Assembly: GCF_022369515.1 (NCBI RefSeq)
Contig: NZ_CP059724.1
Span: 5,208,001-5,272,000, forward strand
Length of the DNA: 64,000 nucleotides
Direction: 5' to 3'
Source of the DNA: Paenibacillus sp. 19GGS1-52
Lineage (GTDB): Bacteria; Bacillota; Bacilli; Paenibacillales; Paenibacillaceae
Of the stretch, positions 10,196-18,835 are shown in pieces (within the stretch, counting starts at the first letter, position 1; every line of letters begins with the position of its first letter). The position numbers and the translations under genes were made by a program. The notes beneath the pieces were generated by a model. That model saw only the letters and a list, made by a program, of their open reading frames with translations. It was not told the origin of the DNA and searched no databases.

Positions 10196-10615
10196 TCACC
10201 TTTTACTATTAGCATCCAAAAAATTTTGCAAAATCAGGGCTGCAGCCATTTTATCTACAAGCCCTTTGCGTTTCTTCCGGCTGACGTCCCCTTCAATCAA
10301 TACCCGCTGTGCGGATACCGTCGTCAGACGCTCATCCCAAAGGTGTACGGGCAATTGTAATTCCTCCCGCAGCTTGTCAGCAAACTCTATGCAGATCTCA
10401 CCACGGAAGCCTATAGAACCGTTCATATTCTTCGGCAGACCCACTACAATCTCTCCGATTTCGTGCTCCTTGACGAGTTCACGGATACGTACAAATTCAT
10501 TGCCGTTACCACGCCGCTCAATCACTTCAAGCGATTGCGCAGTCCATCCGAAAATATCGCTTGTGGCGACTCCGATTCTTCGGTCACCGTAATCCAAACC
10601 TAACTTCTTCATCAT
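10196..10615 (-). CDS. ruvX: Holliday junction resolvase-like / pre-16S rRNA nuclease YqgF family
   Basis: A 139-residue RNase H-fold protein. MKKLGLDYGDRRIGVATSD carries the first catalytic Asp, IVVGLPKNMNGSIG the conserved middle strand with its Glu/Asp neighbourhood, and LWDERLTTVSAQ the last acidic motif. The start ATGATG at 10615 overlaps the stop of ireB by four bases (ATGA). In bacteria this family processes the 5' end of pre-16S rRNA. It equals yrrK of Bacillus. Confidence 0.94.
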   Translation of the reverse strand: MMKKLGLDYGDRRIGVATSDIFGWTAQSLEVIERRGNGNEFVRIRELVKEHEIGEIVVGLPKNMNGSIGFRGEICIEFADKLREELQLPVHLWDERLTTVSAQRVLIEGDVSRKKRKGLVDKMAAALILQNFLDANSKR

Positions 10616-10887
10616 TTGGTGTTATCCACCCGATGATTGGCAAGATAGAAACGGACCAATTCTTCAATCAGCTCATCACGTTCTTTTCTCCGGACCAAAC
10701 TTCTCGCATTGTTGTGGCGCGGAATGTAAGCCGGATCTCCGGAAAGAAGATACCCTACGATCTGATTGATCGGATGGTACTCTTTCTCCACCAGTGCATC
10801 GTATACGGCAAGCAGTATTTCCTGGGGAGAAGCTTCCTTTTCATCGCCCTTCACATTGAATTTGACTGTTTTGTCCATGGAGTCCAT
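10612..10887 (-). CDS. ireB: IreB family regulatory phosphoprotein (UPF0297, YrzL)
   Basis: A 91-residue protein beginning MDSMDKTVKFNVKGDE, with the family core EILLAVYDALVEKEYHPINQ and GYLLSGDPAYIPRHNNAR. The ATG at 10887 has AGGAAGG eight bases upstream; an in-frame GTG at 10896 would bury that site. IreB of Enterococcus is a substrate of the Ser/Thr kinase IreK; that role is only known there. The gene always sits between alaS and ruvX in Firmicutes, as here. Confidence 0.93.
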   Translation of the reverse strand: MDSMDKTVKFNVKGDEKEASPQEILLAVYDALVEKEYHPINQIVGYLLSGDPAYIPRHNNARSLVRRKERDELIEELVRFYLANHRVDNTK

Positions 10888-11107
10888 TTGTGACACCTTC
10901 CTTCTGCAAAATCACCCTTATAGGCGCCTTCGCAAAGTTGCTGCTGTACAGCTTACTTGCTGACTTCATCATAACATATTCAGGGTCCAACGAGGAAATC
11001 CTGCCCGAAAATAACGCTTTTTTTGGCATTTTGTCCACAATAATAATGTATTTTTTGGTTTTCAAGCTATTGTCAAACACGTATATTCGTGAAAATAAGA
11101 CAAGCTG

Positions 11108-13741
11108 CTACGCCAGCGCAGCCACCAGTTCTTCAGCTTTAGTCAGTGCCTCAGCCAGCTTGGAAGCATCCTTGCCACCAGCCTGTGCCATATCCGGGCG
11201 TCCACCGCCACCGCCACCGCAGACTGCAGCAATTTCCTTCACCAGTTTGCCCGCGTGGAAACCTTTTTTCACCAGCTCTTGCGGTACAACTACGACAAAA
11301 TTCACTTTATCGTCCATAGCTGCGCCTATCACCAGCACGGCATCAGGCAGCTTGGATTTCAGTTCATCCACGGTAGTGCGCAGTGCATCCATATTTCCAG
11401 CTTGAACGGAAACCGCTAGCAGTTGTGTACCCCCGCCTACAATCTTCACGCTTCCTGTCAGCTCAGCTGCAAAGGTAACACTCAGCTTGGCCTGCAGCGA
11501 TTCATTCTCACGCGAAAGCTCACGAACTTGAGCGTGCAAGGCTTCAATCCGTTTCGGAACATCATTCAGCGACGATTTGAGCAGTCCTGCTGACTGCTTG
11601 AGCAGATCAAGCTGGCTTTCTGTAAACTGATAAGCGTAACGTCCGGTTACCGCCTCGATCCGGCGCACACCGGAGCCTATCCCACTCTCGCTAAGCAGCT
11701 TGAAGATGCCAATCTGTGCAGTATTTGCGACATGGCAGCCGCCGCATAATTCCAAGCTGTAATCGCCAACCTGAACGACACGGACGATGTTGCCGTATTT
11801 TTCACCAAAGAGCGCCATCGCACCCATTTCCTTGGCTTCATCAATCGGTTTGCTCTCAATAACAACATCTAAACCGCGCCAGATTTGTGCATTCACACGC
11901 TGCTCAATGTCACTCAGTTCTTCTGCCGTAATGGCACCGAAATGCGAGAAGTCAAAGCGCAAACGTGCGCCTTCTACTAAAGAACCGGCCTGATTCACGT
12001 GACCGCCAAGCACTTCCTTCAGTGCTTTGTGCAGCAGGTGCGTCGCGGTATGATTCTTCACGATATCCTCACGCTCTGCACGATTCACCTCAGCGCGGAC
12101 GGTATCGCCCACTCTTAACTCTCCTGCTTCCACAGTTACCAGGTGTACATGCTGTCCGTGTGGAGCTTTGAACAGCCCCTTCACCTTAGCGGTCACAGAA
12201 CCGCCAGTCAGCACGCCGGTATCGCTCACTTGTCCGCCGCTTTCCGCGTAGAATGGTGTTGTGCCCAATATGACTTGGCACTCTGCACCTTCGCCAGCGA
12301 CATCTACCAATATACCGTCAAGCACGATTGCCAAAATTTCCGATTCGGTTACCGAGTCATTATAACCAACAAATTCGCTTTTAACCGTCAATTCACCTAG
12401 AACTCCGCCCTGTACCTTCATGCTTCCGCCATCATGGCGTGCGGCTCTGGCACGTTCGCGTTGCTCTTGCATCGAAGCATCAAAACCCTCGCGGTCTACC
12501 GTAAGTCCTTGTTCAGAAGCAAAGTCTTCCGTCAGATCGAACGGAAATCCATACGTATCATACAGCTTGAACGCATCGGCACCAGCGATTGTGCTAAGTC
12601 CATCAGCTTTGGCTTTGGCACTAATCTCGCCCAGAATAGCCAGTCCATCAGACAAGGTCTCATGGAAACGTTCTTCTTCCGTCCGGATAATCTTCGCGAT
12701 ATATTCACGGTTCTCCACTACAGATGGATAGTAGACGCCCATAACTTCTCCAACAGTTTCAGTAAGCACATGCAGGAAAGGCCGGTCCAGACCCAAAGTC
12801 TTGCCGTAACGGACAGCGCGGCGCAGCAAACGGCGGATGATATAACCGCGTCCTTCATTAGAAGGAAGTACACCATCACCCACGGCAAAAGTAACCGTAC
12901 GCACATGGTCAGCGATAACTTTAAGCGCGATATCCTGTTCCAGATTATCTTTATAGGTTATGCCAGCGAGCTGAGCGGTCTTTTGGATAATAGGTTGGAA
13001 CAGATCCGTGTCGAAGTTGGAATCCACATCCTGCAAAATGGAAGCAAAGCGTTCCAGACCAGCACCCGTATCAATGTTCTTGTTAGGAAGCGGCGTATAG
13101 CTGCCGTCCTTGTTATGATTAAACTGTGAGAATACCAAGTTCCATACTTCGAGCCAACGCTCATTTTCTCCGCCGGGATACATTTCCGGATCACTCAGGT
13201 CACTACCATAGGCATCACCGCGGTCATAGAAGATTTCCGAACAAGGACCGCAAGGGCCTTCGCCGATATCCCAGAAATTATCATCTGTCAGCTTAATGAT
13301 ACGTTCAGTGGGTAGGCCTACTTTTTCATTCCACAGCTTGAAAGCTTCTTCGTCCTCATGAAACACAGTCACGGAAATGCGCTCCGGATCGAAGCCAATC
13401 CACTCTTTGCCCGTCAGGAATTCCCAAGCCCAGGTAATCGCTTCTTCTTTGAAGTAATCGCCGATAGAGAAGTTGCCCAGCATCTCAAAAAAAGTATGGT
13501 GGCGGCGTGTCTTGCCGACGTTCTCGATATCATTGGTACGAATACATTTCTGCGAGTTAGCCAGCCGCGGATTCTCTGGAACCTCCCGGCCGTCAAAGTA
13601 AGCCTTCAGCGGTGCCATACCTGCGTTGATCCAGAGCAGCGAAGGATCGTTATGGGGAACGAGCGACGCGCTGGGTTCAATCTTGTGACCTTTACTTTCA
13701 AAAAATTGCAGCCATTTGGAACGGATTTCACTTGCTTTCAT
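11108..13741 (-). CDS. alaS: Alanyl-tRNA synthetase
   Basis: An 877-residue synthetase of normal length that charges tRNA-Ala. The class II catalytic core opens with EIRSKWLQFFESKGH. The editing domain shows HTATHLLHKAL and CGGCHV, the zinc-binding His/His and Cys/His residues that deacylate Ser-tRNA and Gly-tRNA. The C-terminal DHHA1-like part ends with CGGGGGGRPDMAQAGG. The ATG at 13741 has GGGGG upstream. Expression is controlled by the T-box leader in front. Confidence 0.98.
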   Translation of the reverse strand: MKASEIRSKWLQFFESKGHKIEPSASLVPHNDPSLLWINAGMAPLKAYFDGREVPENPRLANSQKCIRTNDIENVGKTRRHHTFFEMLGNFSIGDYFKEEAITWAWEFLTGKEWIGFDPERISVTVFHEDEEAFKLWNEKVGLPTERIIKLTDDNFWDIGEGPCGPCSEIFYDRGDAYGSDLSDPEMYPGGENERWLEVWNLVFSQFNHNKDGSYTPLPNKNIDTGAGLERFASILQDVDSNFDTDLFQPIIQKTAQLAGITYKDNLEQDIALKVIADHVRTVTFAVGDGVLPSNEGRGYIIRRLLRRAVRYGKTLGLDRPFLHVLTETVGEVMGVYYPSVVENREYIAKIIRTEEERFHETLSDGLAILGEISAKAKADGLSTIAGADAFKLYDTYGFPFDLTEDFASEQGLTVDREGFDASMQEQRERARAARHDGGSMKVQGGVLGELTVKSEFVGYNDSVTESEILAIVLDGILVDVAGEGAECQVILGTTPFYAESGGQVSDTGVLTGGSVTAKVKGLFKAPHGQHVHLVTVEAGELRVGDTVRAEVNRAEREDIVKNHTATHLLHKALKEVLGGHVNQAGSLVEGARLRFDFSHFGAITAEELSDIEQRVNAQIWRGLDVVIESKPIDEAKEMGAMALFGEKYGNIVRVVQVGDYSLELCGGCHVANTAQIGIFKLLSESGIGSGVRRIEAVTGRYAYQFTESQLDLLKQSAGLLKSSLNDVPKRIEALHAQVRELSRENESLQAKLSVTFAAELTGSVKIVGGGTQLLAVSVQAGNMDALRTTVDELKSKLPDAVLVIGAAMDDKVNFVVVVPQELVKKGFHAGKLVKEIAAVCGGGGGGRPDMAQAGGKDASKLAEALTKAEELVAALA

Positions 13742-13788
13742 AATGTACAGCCCCCGTCTACATATTTAATGCGGCACATACGCCGAAA

Positions 13789-14082
13789 AACAAAAAAAAC
13801 GCCCCTGAGAATTCAGGGACGATTAATATCGCGGTACCACCCTGGTTATCGCCTTGACCCGTATATTACTACGAGACAACTGCAGACGATCGCCTTGTCG
13901 CGGCTGTTAACGGGAACCCCCGGTGAGCTTGTCCTCACACTCCGAAATCAGCTTTCCGCCAGCCAGTCTCCAAGGTTCTCGCAGCCATTACGAAGTCTAT
14001 CGTAAAGGAACCTGTTCTCTGAGGAAGCCATTCTCTTGGCGTACTTCATTTCATCAACGTTTTGTCCGATTTTCATTTTAAC
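13789..14082 (-). promoter_or_regulatory. T-box riboswitch leader of alaS
   Basis: The minus strand has the T-box sequence AGGGTGGTACCGCG at 13831-13844, followed by a terminator hairpin (CCCTGA/TCAGGG at 13803-13818) and eight T at 13792-13799. Upstream lie about 230 nt of leader with paired segments suitable for Stem I and the antiterminator. Uncharged tRNA-Ala should stabilise the antiterminator and allow readthrough into alaS. A GCT triplet in GGCTGCGAGAACC (about 13975-13987) is a plausible Ala specifier, but I could not fold Stem I to confirm it. Confidence 0.92.
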
Positions 14083-14088
14083 ATTTCA

Positions 14089-14117
14089 AGTATAGCCAGC
14101 GGCCTTATTTCTGTCAA
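14089..14117 (-). promoter_or_regulatory. Promoter of the alaS T-box transcript
   Basis: A perfect -35 TTGACA (14117-14112), a 17-base spacer and -10 TATACT (14094-14089) on the minus strand. It is a consensus-like sigma-A promoter placed directly upstream of the T-box leader. Confidence 0.88.
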
Positions 14118-14137
14118 TCTTGGGGGTAGGAAAAGAA

Positions 14138-14422
14138 GGTTCAAACCAAAATTAGCGGTTGACAGGGTTCGTTCGTGAATCAAACTAGGAATAAATCAAT
14201 GATTTACGATTAGCCCCAAAAATGGATCTAACTTACTATATAAGTTGAACTTGAGATCTCCCTAAACCGGCTTTACTTGTAACTGCAGTGAATGTTTGGA
14301 CTTCCGGCAGCTGTTTGCGGATGAAATTCGGAGACAGCTTATGCTTACGATGTGAGCTTTCCTACGGAAAGCTTTCGGGCGGTCGCTATCGCTCTCCAGT
14401 TCCAAAATTCCCCTCCGTTCCG
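14138..14422 (-). repeat. Two-module intergenic repeat, copy 1 (otherwise gene-free stretch 14118-14684)
   Basis: On the minus strand module a (14422-14379) reads CGGAACGGAGGGGAATTTTGG followed by AACTGGAGAGCGATAGCG. Module b (14186-14138) reads GTTTGATTCACGAACG, then GTCAACCGCTAATTTTGGTTT. The same two modules recur in the same order at 27897-28018, there only 35 bp apart instead of about 190. No convincing gene is seen between alaS and the amylase; short frames here look like chance. The element may be a mobile non-coding repeat or a structured RNA. Confidence 0.6.
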
Positions 14423-14616
14423 TTTACCTCTAGTTATATTTTTTAGTTCAATACACATCAAAATTGTAGCGTATAACTTCAAGAGGATGACGAAAATACC
14501 AGGCAAGAAGAGCTTAGAGCGGATGAGATTCCTGTTCATTCAGTTGGTTGCTAAATAATCCATGCCCTTTTCCTTATTAGCTCTGTAGATCGTTATAAAA
14601 GTAACTGTAATATGAA

Positions 14617-14660
14617 GAAGCAACCTTGAGTCCAGTAGAATACCGGACTAAGGTTGCTTC
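14617..14660 (-). terminator. Terminator after the amylase gene
   Basis: Inverted repeat with arms GAAGCAACCTTGAGTCC and GGACTAAGGTTGCTTC around an 11-base loop, 25 bp beyond the amylase stop. The tail on the minus strand is only moderately T-rich. Confidence 0.7.
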
Positions 14661-14684
14661 TTTATAAATACGACATGCTACAGC

Positions 14685-17600
14685 TTACTTCAAGTAGGTT
14701 CCTGTCTCTCCAATTCCACCGCTGCCATTCAATACATATACCCTTGCGTTTCCTTTGCCGGAGCAGGTCAGCGTAATGGTGCCGTTTGTAACAGTTTTCG
14801 TATCACCAGTCACTACATCCACATAAGTCCCATTTGGAATTCCGGTAAACGTTGCGTTTCCCGAAATCGTAACCAATGCAAAGCTGTCAATGCCTTTGGC
14901 ACTGTCGGTATATCTTCTTTTAAACGCCAAGTTGCCCGTTACATTCTCTGTTGAATACTGGCCTTTTTGCAAAGCCGGAACCGCTCTTCTGATTAAATTG
15001 AGTTGTCTGATATGTTTCGCCAGCGGATAATTCAGTGATTCCGCCAGTGTCCCACTGGCATTAGTATATCTCCCATAATCTTGAACTGTAACACTGCCCT
15101 CCATGTGGTCACCGTAGTAAGCACGACCTGTTGAGCTGAGCGGTGCGTTTGGACCCGGATCGATGACTGCCCCTTTTTTGAATTCAATTTCAGTACCATA
15201 GAAGATCGCGGGTATTCCGCGGAAGGTGAACATCAAATCGAGATTTTCGGCCCAAGTATCCTGAGTACCTGCAAATCTTTGATTTTCCGGAGCTTGATCG
15301 GGTGCATAGTCATGAGAGTCGACATAGGTTACATTCCAAGTAGCATCGTTATAATATTGGTCACCACTTCTCATACTGAATGCTTCCTGAGCGGTCTTGA
15401 ATGCCCAGTGCATTGGAAAGTCAATTACATCCATACCCGATTTCATCGAATAGTCTGGTGCATGATAGATATTGCCATTTAAAAAAGCATTGTTCGAAGT
15501 TGGCTGTCCGGTTGTGGTAGCGTTATCTGCCCACTCTTGTTCAACAGACAACTTATTGGAAGCGTAGTCATTTTTCCCGTCGCCTGGATATGATTTCGAA
15601 TCTTTCCAAGTATAGAATGGGGTCGAAATCGCCGGAATCCCGCTGTTCCAGACATCTCTGTACCGAGTAGCCACCTCACCAAAGACATAGAAGTCTGAAC
15701 CGCCTCTGGTCTTCCAGGCCGGAACAAAGTATTTATTGAAAATATATCGGCTTACATGCTTCACCGTGTCGACACGAAAAGCATCAACACCCATGTCAAT
15801 GTAATGGTTATAGGTGTCAATCAAATATTGATCAACTGCAGGATTTTCCGTATTCAAGTCCACACAATCTCCGGCAATCTGTCCTGTCTGTACGGTATAA
15901 GATTCCCATGAAAGACTTTTTTCGGTATGGTAAATGTTATTATTGGTTTCTGCGGTCTTCATTAAAGTCAGCCTTGCCTGATATTGCTGATCAGGGGTCA
16001 TGGAATCATAGTTCGATGGCAGTTGAGTTGATATTTTGATTAAGTTGCTAACCGTGTCCGCCTTAGTCGCATCTTTTTTGAACATGGGAAACAGATTCTC
16101 TTCACCGAAATTACCGGTATGATTAACGACGATATCCTGAATAATCTTCAGCCCTTTGGCATGTGCTGCGTTGATTAATTCCTGATAAGATGCTCCGGTC
16201 GATTCATACCTTGGATCTACTTTGGCAAAATTGATAGCATGGTAACCATGATAATCATAACCGCTCGCATTCTGCACAACAGGTGTAATCCAGATGGCAC
16301 TGAATCCGAGAGCCTTGATGTAATCGAGCTTTTGAATCAGCCCCTTAAAATCCCCTCTCCAAGCTGGGTCCGAGTCCGGGTTTCCCGCCTTGGCATCATC
16401 CCATGCATGCACATTGTTGCTAGGATCGCCATCATAGAACCGGGAAGTGATAACGAAGTAAATGCTGTCTTCCCGGAAATCGCCCGAGTTTCCAATGTTA
16501 TAAACAAAGCTCTGTACAGTTTGATTGCCAGCGCCGTCTATAACCAGAAATTTCAAAGTCGTAGTCTTGGAGATGAGAATGGAGGGTCCGGTCAAGCCAG
16601 CCAATACATTGCCAGAAAGATAAACTTTAGAGCTAGTGGAAGGTTCCTTACCATCATCTGTATAGTAGGCAGTTGTCGTTGCCGCCTTGTTATCTTTCAG
16701 ATTGAAGGATACGGTAACCGAAGACGCGGAATTCCCAACAGGCAAATTTGCTGTGATTGTTGGAGCTTGCAGATCTGCATTCAAGTCAATCACATAAGCG
16801 AATGAGGCCACGCTTCCTGCTTGACCGATGGAGTTAATACCGAAGGCTTTGAGGGTCAATGAGGATGCAACCTGTATTGGCAAGGTATACAAGGTCGATG
16901 ATACCGAAGGTGTCGACCCGTCGGTCGTATAGTATATTTTATCGCCGCTGTTACTACTTGAAAGCGTCACTGTTTGGGTTGAATCGTATGTTTTGGGCAC
17001 AGGTGAGACTGAAATCACCGGAAGTTTGGGAATATCTGGGTTGGCATCATACCATACGTTATCCGCGTAGTACCAACCTTCTTTCACACTGCGTGACAAG
17101 TCAGCCGTCTGTTTGCCACTGCCGTCATTAAAGATAATGCTTGCACCCGCGGCTGTGGCAATAGTATAGCTGTACCAGTCGTTCCCATCGGAATTCATTA
17201 GAATTCCCGGCCACGTGCCACTTGTCGGAACAGTTGTCGGACTCAGATTCCAGTAATGGATTCGAACTGTTGAACTCCAACTTGAGGGTTTCTTAAAGTG
17301 AACCGTTAAGCCAGCCGACGTTGGTGTTGGTGTTGGTGTTGGTGTTGGTGTTGGTGTTGGTGTTGGTGTTGGTGTTGGTGTTGGTGTTGGTGTTGGAGTA
17401 GGCACCACAGTAGCTGTCGGCGTTGGTGTCACTGTTGGTGTTGGTGTTACTGTAGCTGTCGGTGTAGCGGTAGCCGTTGGTGTCGGTCCTGCCGAGATGG
17501 TCACATTGTCGATATTGATATTCCCGCTGTCATCTGCATCGTATTTGTATGCAACTGTATTATTCCCCGCTAGTAAGGAGAGAGCTTCTGTTTGGTCCCC

Positions 17601-18206
17601 CCATATATCCCAATTTGCCAGGTTCGCTAGAACTGTCTGTTTTACCTTTGCTCCATTGACGTAAATGGAAACTTTCTTGGCACTGCCAGTCGCATTCGCG
17701 TAATGAAGAGTGGCATTATACGCAGCTGAGGAGGAAGACTGAACGGTGAAGGTTGTTGTTGCTCCGGTAGCTGTGTATCCATCAACAAAGCCGGTTCCTG
17801 AATATCCAGTGTGATTCGAACTTATTTTTGCGCCGCCTGACAAGGCTGCACCCTCGGCTTCGTATTTCCCGGCAACAGGAATAATGACCGTCCAGTTCTT
17901 CCCACCATTGCTATCCCAGCTATCCGTTGGAGAAGTAATGTGAAAACAATATATTAGTGTGGCACCCTCCTGGACGTTGATGTTCGCCGTATACGTGGTC
18001 CCGTTCTTGGACATGGACGTGTCTGTAGTATTCGTCCAGTTATTCGTGGACCAATGCAGAGTCACAGCTGCCGCTGTGGAATTTGTATAGGTGACTGTAT
18101 AATCGGTATTGCTGGCCGAAGCCCCGCCGGATAATCCGAACAAGCTAAAGCATAGCGCAAAAATAATCAGCCAAGAAACTAAACTCCTAGTTTTTTTCCG
18201 TAACAA
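14685..18206 (-). CDS. Secreted modular alpha-amylase (GH13) with several carbohydrate-binding domains
   Basis: A protein of 1173 residues from the TTG at 18206, chosen because AGGAGG lies seven bases upstream and the frame then begins with a signal peptide (LLRKKTRSLVSWLIIFALCF, cleavage after ASAS). In order: a CBM25/26-like starch-binding domain; a CBM6/35-like domain (about residues 100-235); a Thr-Pro linker; a second starch-binding CBM26-like domain; two chitobiase-type sandwich repeats (YYTTDGSTPS, AYYTDDGKEPS); and a C-terminal GH13 barrel. The GH13 motifs are DIVVNHTG, DAFRVDTVKH (nucleophile Asp), FGEV (acid/base Glu) and YVDSHD. It should hydrolyse extracellular starch. A single gene, with LacI/CcpA-type sites upstream. 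Confidence 0.95.
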   Translation of the reverse strand: MLRKKTRSLVSWLIIFALCFSLFGLSGGASASNTDYTVTYTNSTAAAVTLHWSTNNWTNTTDTSMSKNGTTYTANINVQEGATLIYCFHITSPTDSWDSNGGKNWTVIIPVAGKYEAEGAALSGGAKISSNHTGYSGTGFVDGYTATGATTTFTVQSSSSAAYNATLHYANATGSAKKVSIYVNGAKVKQTVLANLANWDIWGDQTEALSLLAGNNTVAYKYDADDSGNINIDNVTISAGPTPTATATPTATVTPTPTVTPTPTATVVPTPTPTPTPTPTPTPTPTPTPTPTPTPTSAGLTVHFKKPSSWSSTVRIHYWNLSPTTVPTSGTWPGILMNSDGNDWYSYTIATAAGASIIFNDGSGKQTADLSRSVKEGWYYADNVWYDANPDIPKLPVISVSPVPKTYDSTQTVTLSSSNSGDKIYYTTDGSTPSVSSTLYTLPIQVASSLTLKAFGINSIGQAGSVASFAYVIDLNADLQAPTITANLPVGNSASSVTVSFNLKDNKAATTTAYYTDDGKEPSTSSKVYLSGNVLAGLTGPSILISKTTTLKFLVIDGAGNQTVQSFVYNIGNSGDFREDSIYFVITSRFYDGDPSNNVHAWDDAKAGNPDSDPAWRGDFKGLIQKLDYIKALGFSAIWITPVVQNASGYDYHGYHAINFAKVDPRYESTGASYQELINAAHAKGLKIIQDIVVNHTGNFGEENLFPMFKKDATKADTVSNLIKISTQLPSNYDSMTPDQQYQARLTLMKTAETNNNIYHTEKSLSWESYTVQTGQIAGDCVDLNTENPAVDQYLIDTYNHYIDMGVDAFRVDTVKHVSRYIFNKYFVPAWKTRGGSDFYVFGEVATRYRDVWNSGIPAISTPFYTWKDSKSYPGDGKNDYASNKLSVEQEWADNATTTGQPTSNNAFLNGNIYHAPDYSMKSGMDVIDFPMHWAFKTAQEAFSMRSGDQYYNDATWNVTYVDSHDYAPDQAPENQRFAGTQDTWAENLDLMFTFRGIPAIFYGTEIEFKKGAVIDPGPNAPLSSTGRAYYGDHMEGSVTVQDYGRYTNASGTLAESLNYPLAKHIRQLNLIRRAVPALQKGQYSTENVTGNLAFKRRYTDSAKGIDSFALVTISGNATFTGIPNGTYVDVVTGDTKTVTNGTITLTCSGKGNARVYVLNGSGGIGETGTYLK
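17320..17396 (-). repeat. Hexanucleotide microsatellite encoding a Thr-Pro linker
   Basis: About 13 perfect tandem copies of GGTGTT (plus strand), encoding (Pro-Thr)n between binding domains of the amylase. A degenerate Val/Pro/Thr-rich extension continues to about 17490. The six-base period keeps the reading frame when the copy number changes, so linker length can vary by slippage without breaking the protein. Confidence 0.95.
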
Positions 18207-18246
18207 ATAAACAACCTCCTGATCAAATTTTAATGGAGTTGCGTAG

Positions 18247-18260
18247 TGCAAACGTTTGCA
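18247..18260. promoter_or_regulatory. LacI-family or CcpA-type operator at the amylase start
   Basis: Perfect 14-bp palindrome TGCAAACGTTTGCA, 40 bp upstream of the TTG start of the amylase. It matches 12 of 14 positions of the CcpA cre consensus (TGWAANCGNTNWCA) and is a typical LacI-family operator. Binding here should block amylase transcription or early elongation. Confidence 0.7.
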
Positions 18261-18340
18261 ATAAATGATAAAAAAAGATACATAACAAAAAATTTTATTT
18301 ATGAACCGCCTCCACCCTTATTTTACATAGGAAAATTATT

Positions 18341-18354
18341 TGTATGCGTTTACA
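18341..18354. promoter_or_regulatory. CcpA-like cre site upstream of the amylase
   Basis: TGTATGCGTTTACA matches 13 of 14 positions of the cre consensus. A weaker relative, TACAAACGTTTACA, lies at 18500-18513 (12 of 14). With the site at 18247 that makes three related operators within about 270 bp, consistent with strong catabolite control of the amylase. Confidence 0.6.
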
Positions 18355-18646
18355 ATTGAATCTGAAAGAAGTAATTCAGTTCCATATAGTTCCATAACTA
18401 ATGAATTTTCCTTGTTTATGATTATAGGCTCCAAATTTTTTTTGGTCAATGCATCTTTTCGGCTATCATTCTAAATTTTCAGCTGTCTATTTACGCAAGT
18501 ACAAACGTTTACACAACGGATAGTTTCAGGCTGGTGTCCTTATTATCGCATGTACAACAATGAATGTGGCAAGTTGACGATTCCCATTTATTAGGTTAAT
18601 CTAATACGAAAAGAGCCCTCTCCTTTGGAATTTAACATACGGCAGT

Positions 18647-18688
18647 ATTTTTGCAGCAGTCAACTAACTAGTTGACTATTGCAAAAAT
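18647..18688. promoter_or_regulatory. 42-bp double palindrome upstream of the MFS gene
   Basis: Arms ATTTTTGCA and TGCAAAAAT enclose a second perfect inverted repeat GTCAACTA-AC-TAGTTGAC. It lies in the 580-bp gene-free stretch between the amylase and the MFS transporter, about 150 bp before the transporter start. It looks like an operator for a dimeric TetR/MarR-type repressor, or a cruciform-forming element. No regulator gene is adjacent. Confidence 0.5.
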
Positions 18689-18835
18689 CTTGTCGTGAGC
18701 ATGGGTGCGACTGCACCACGAAAATTCGTGAGAACTAGGAGCTAGCGGGTAATTTGATAGTTACAGCTGATGATGCTAACGCTATACGTCTGTCCAATAG
18801 TTTCCCTAGTATTTTCATCCAGACGGGAGAATGGA

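Noticed and set aside
14345..14539. 64-residue frame between the amylase and the alaS promoter
   Set aside because: It covers the intergenic two-module repeat, has odd composition and no ribosome site.
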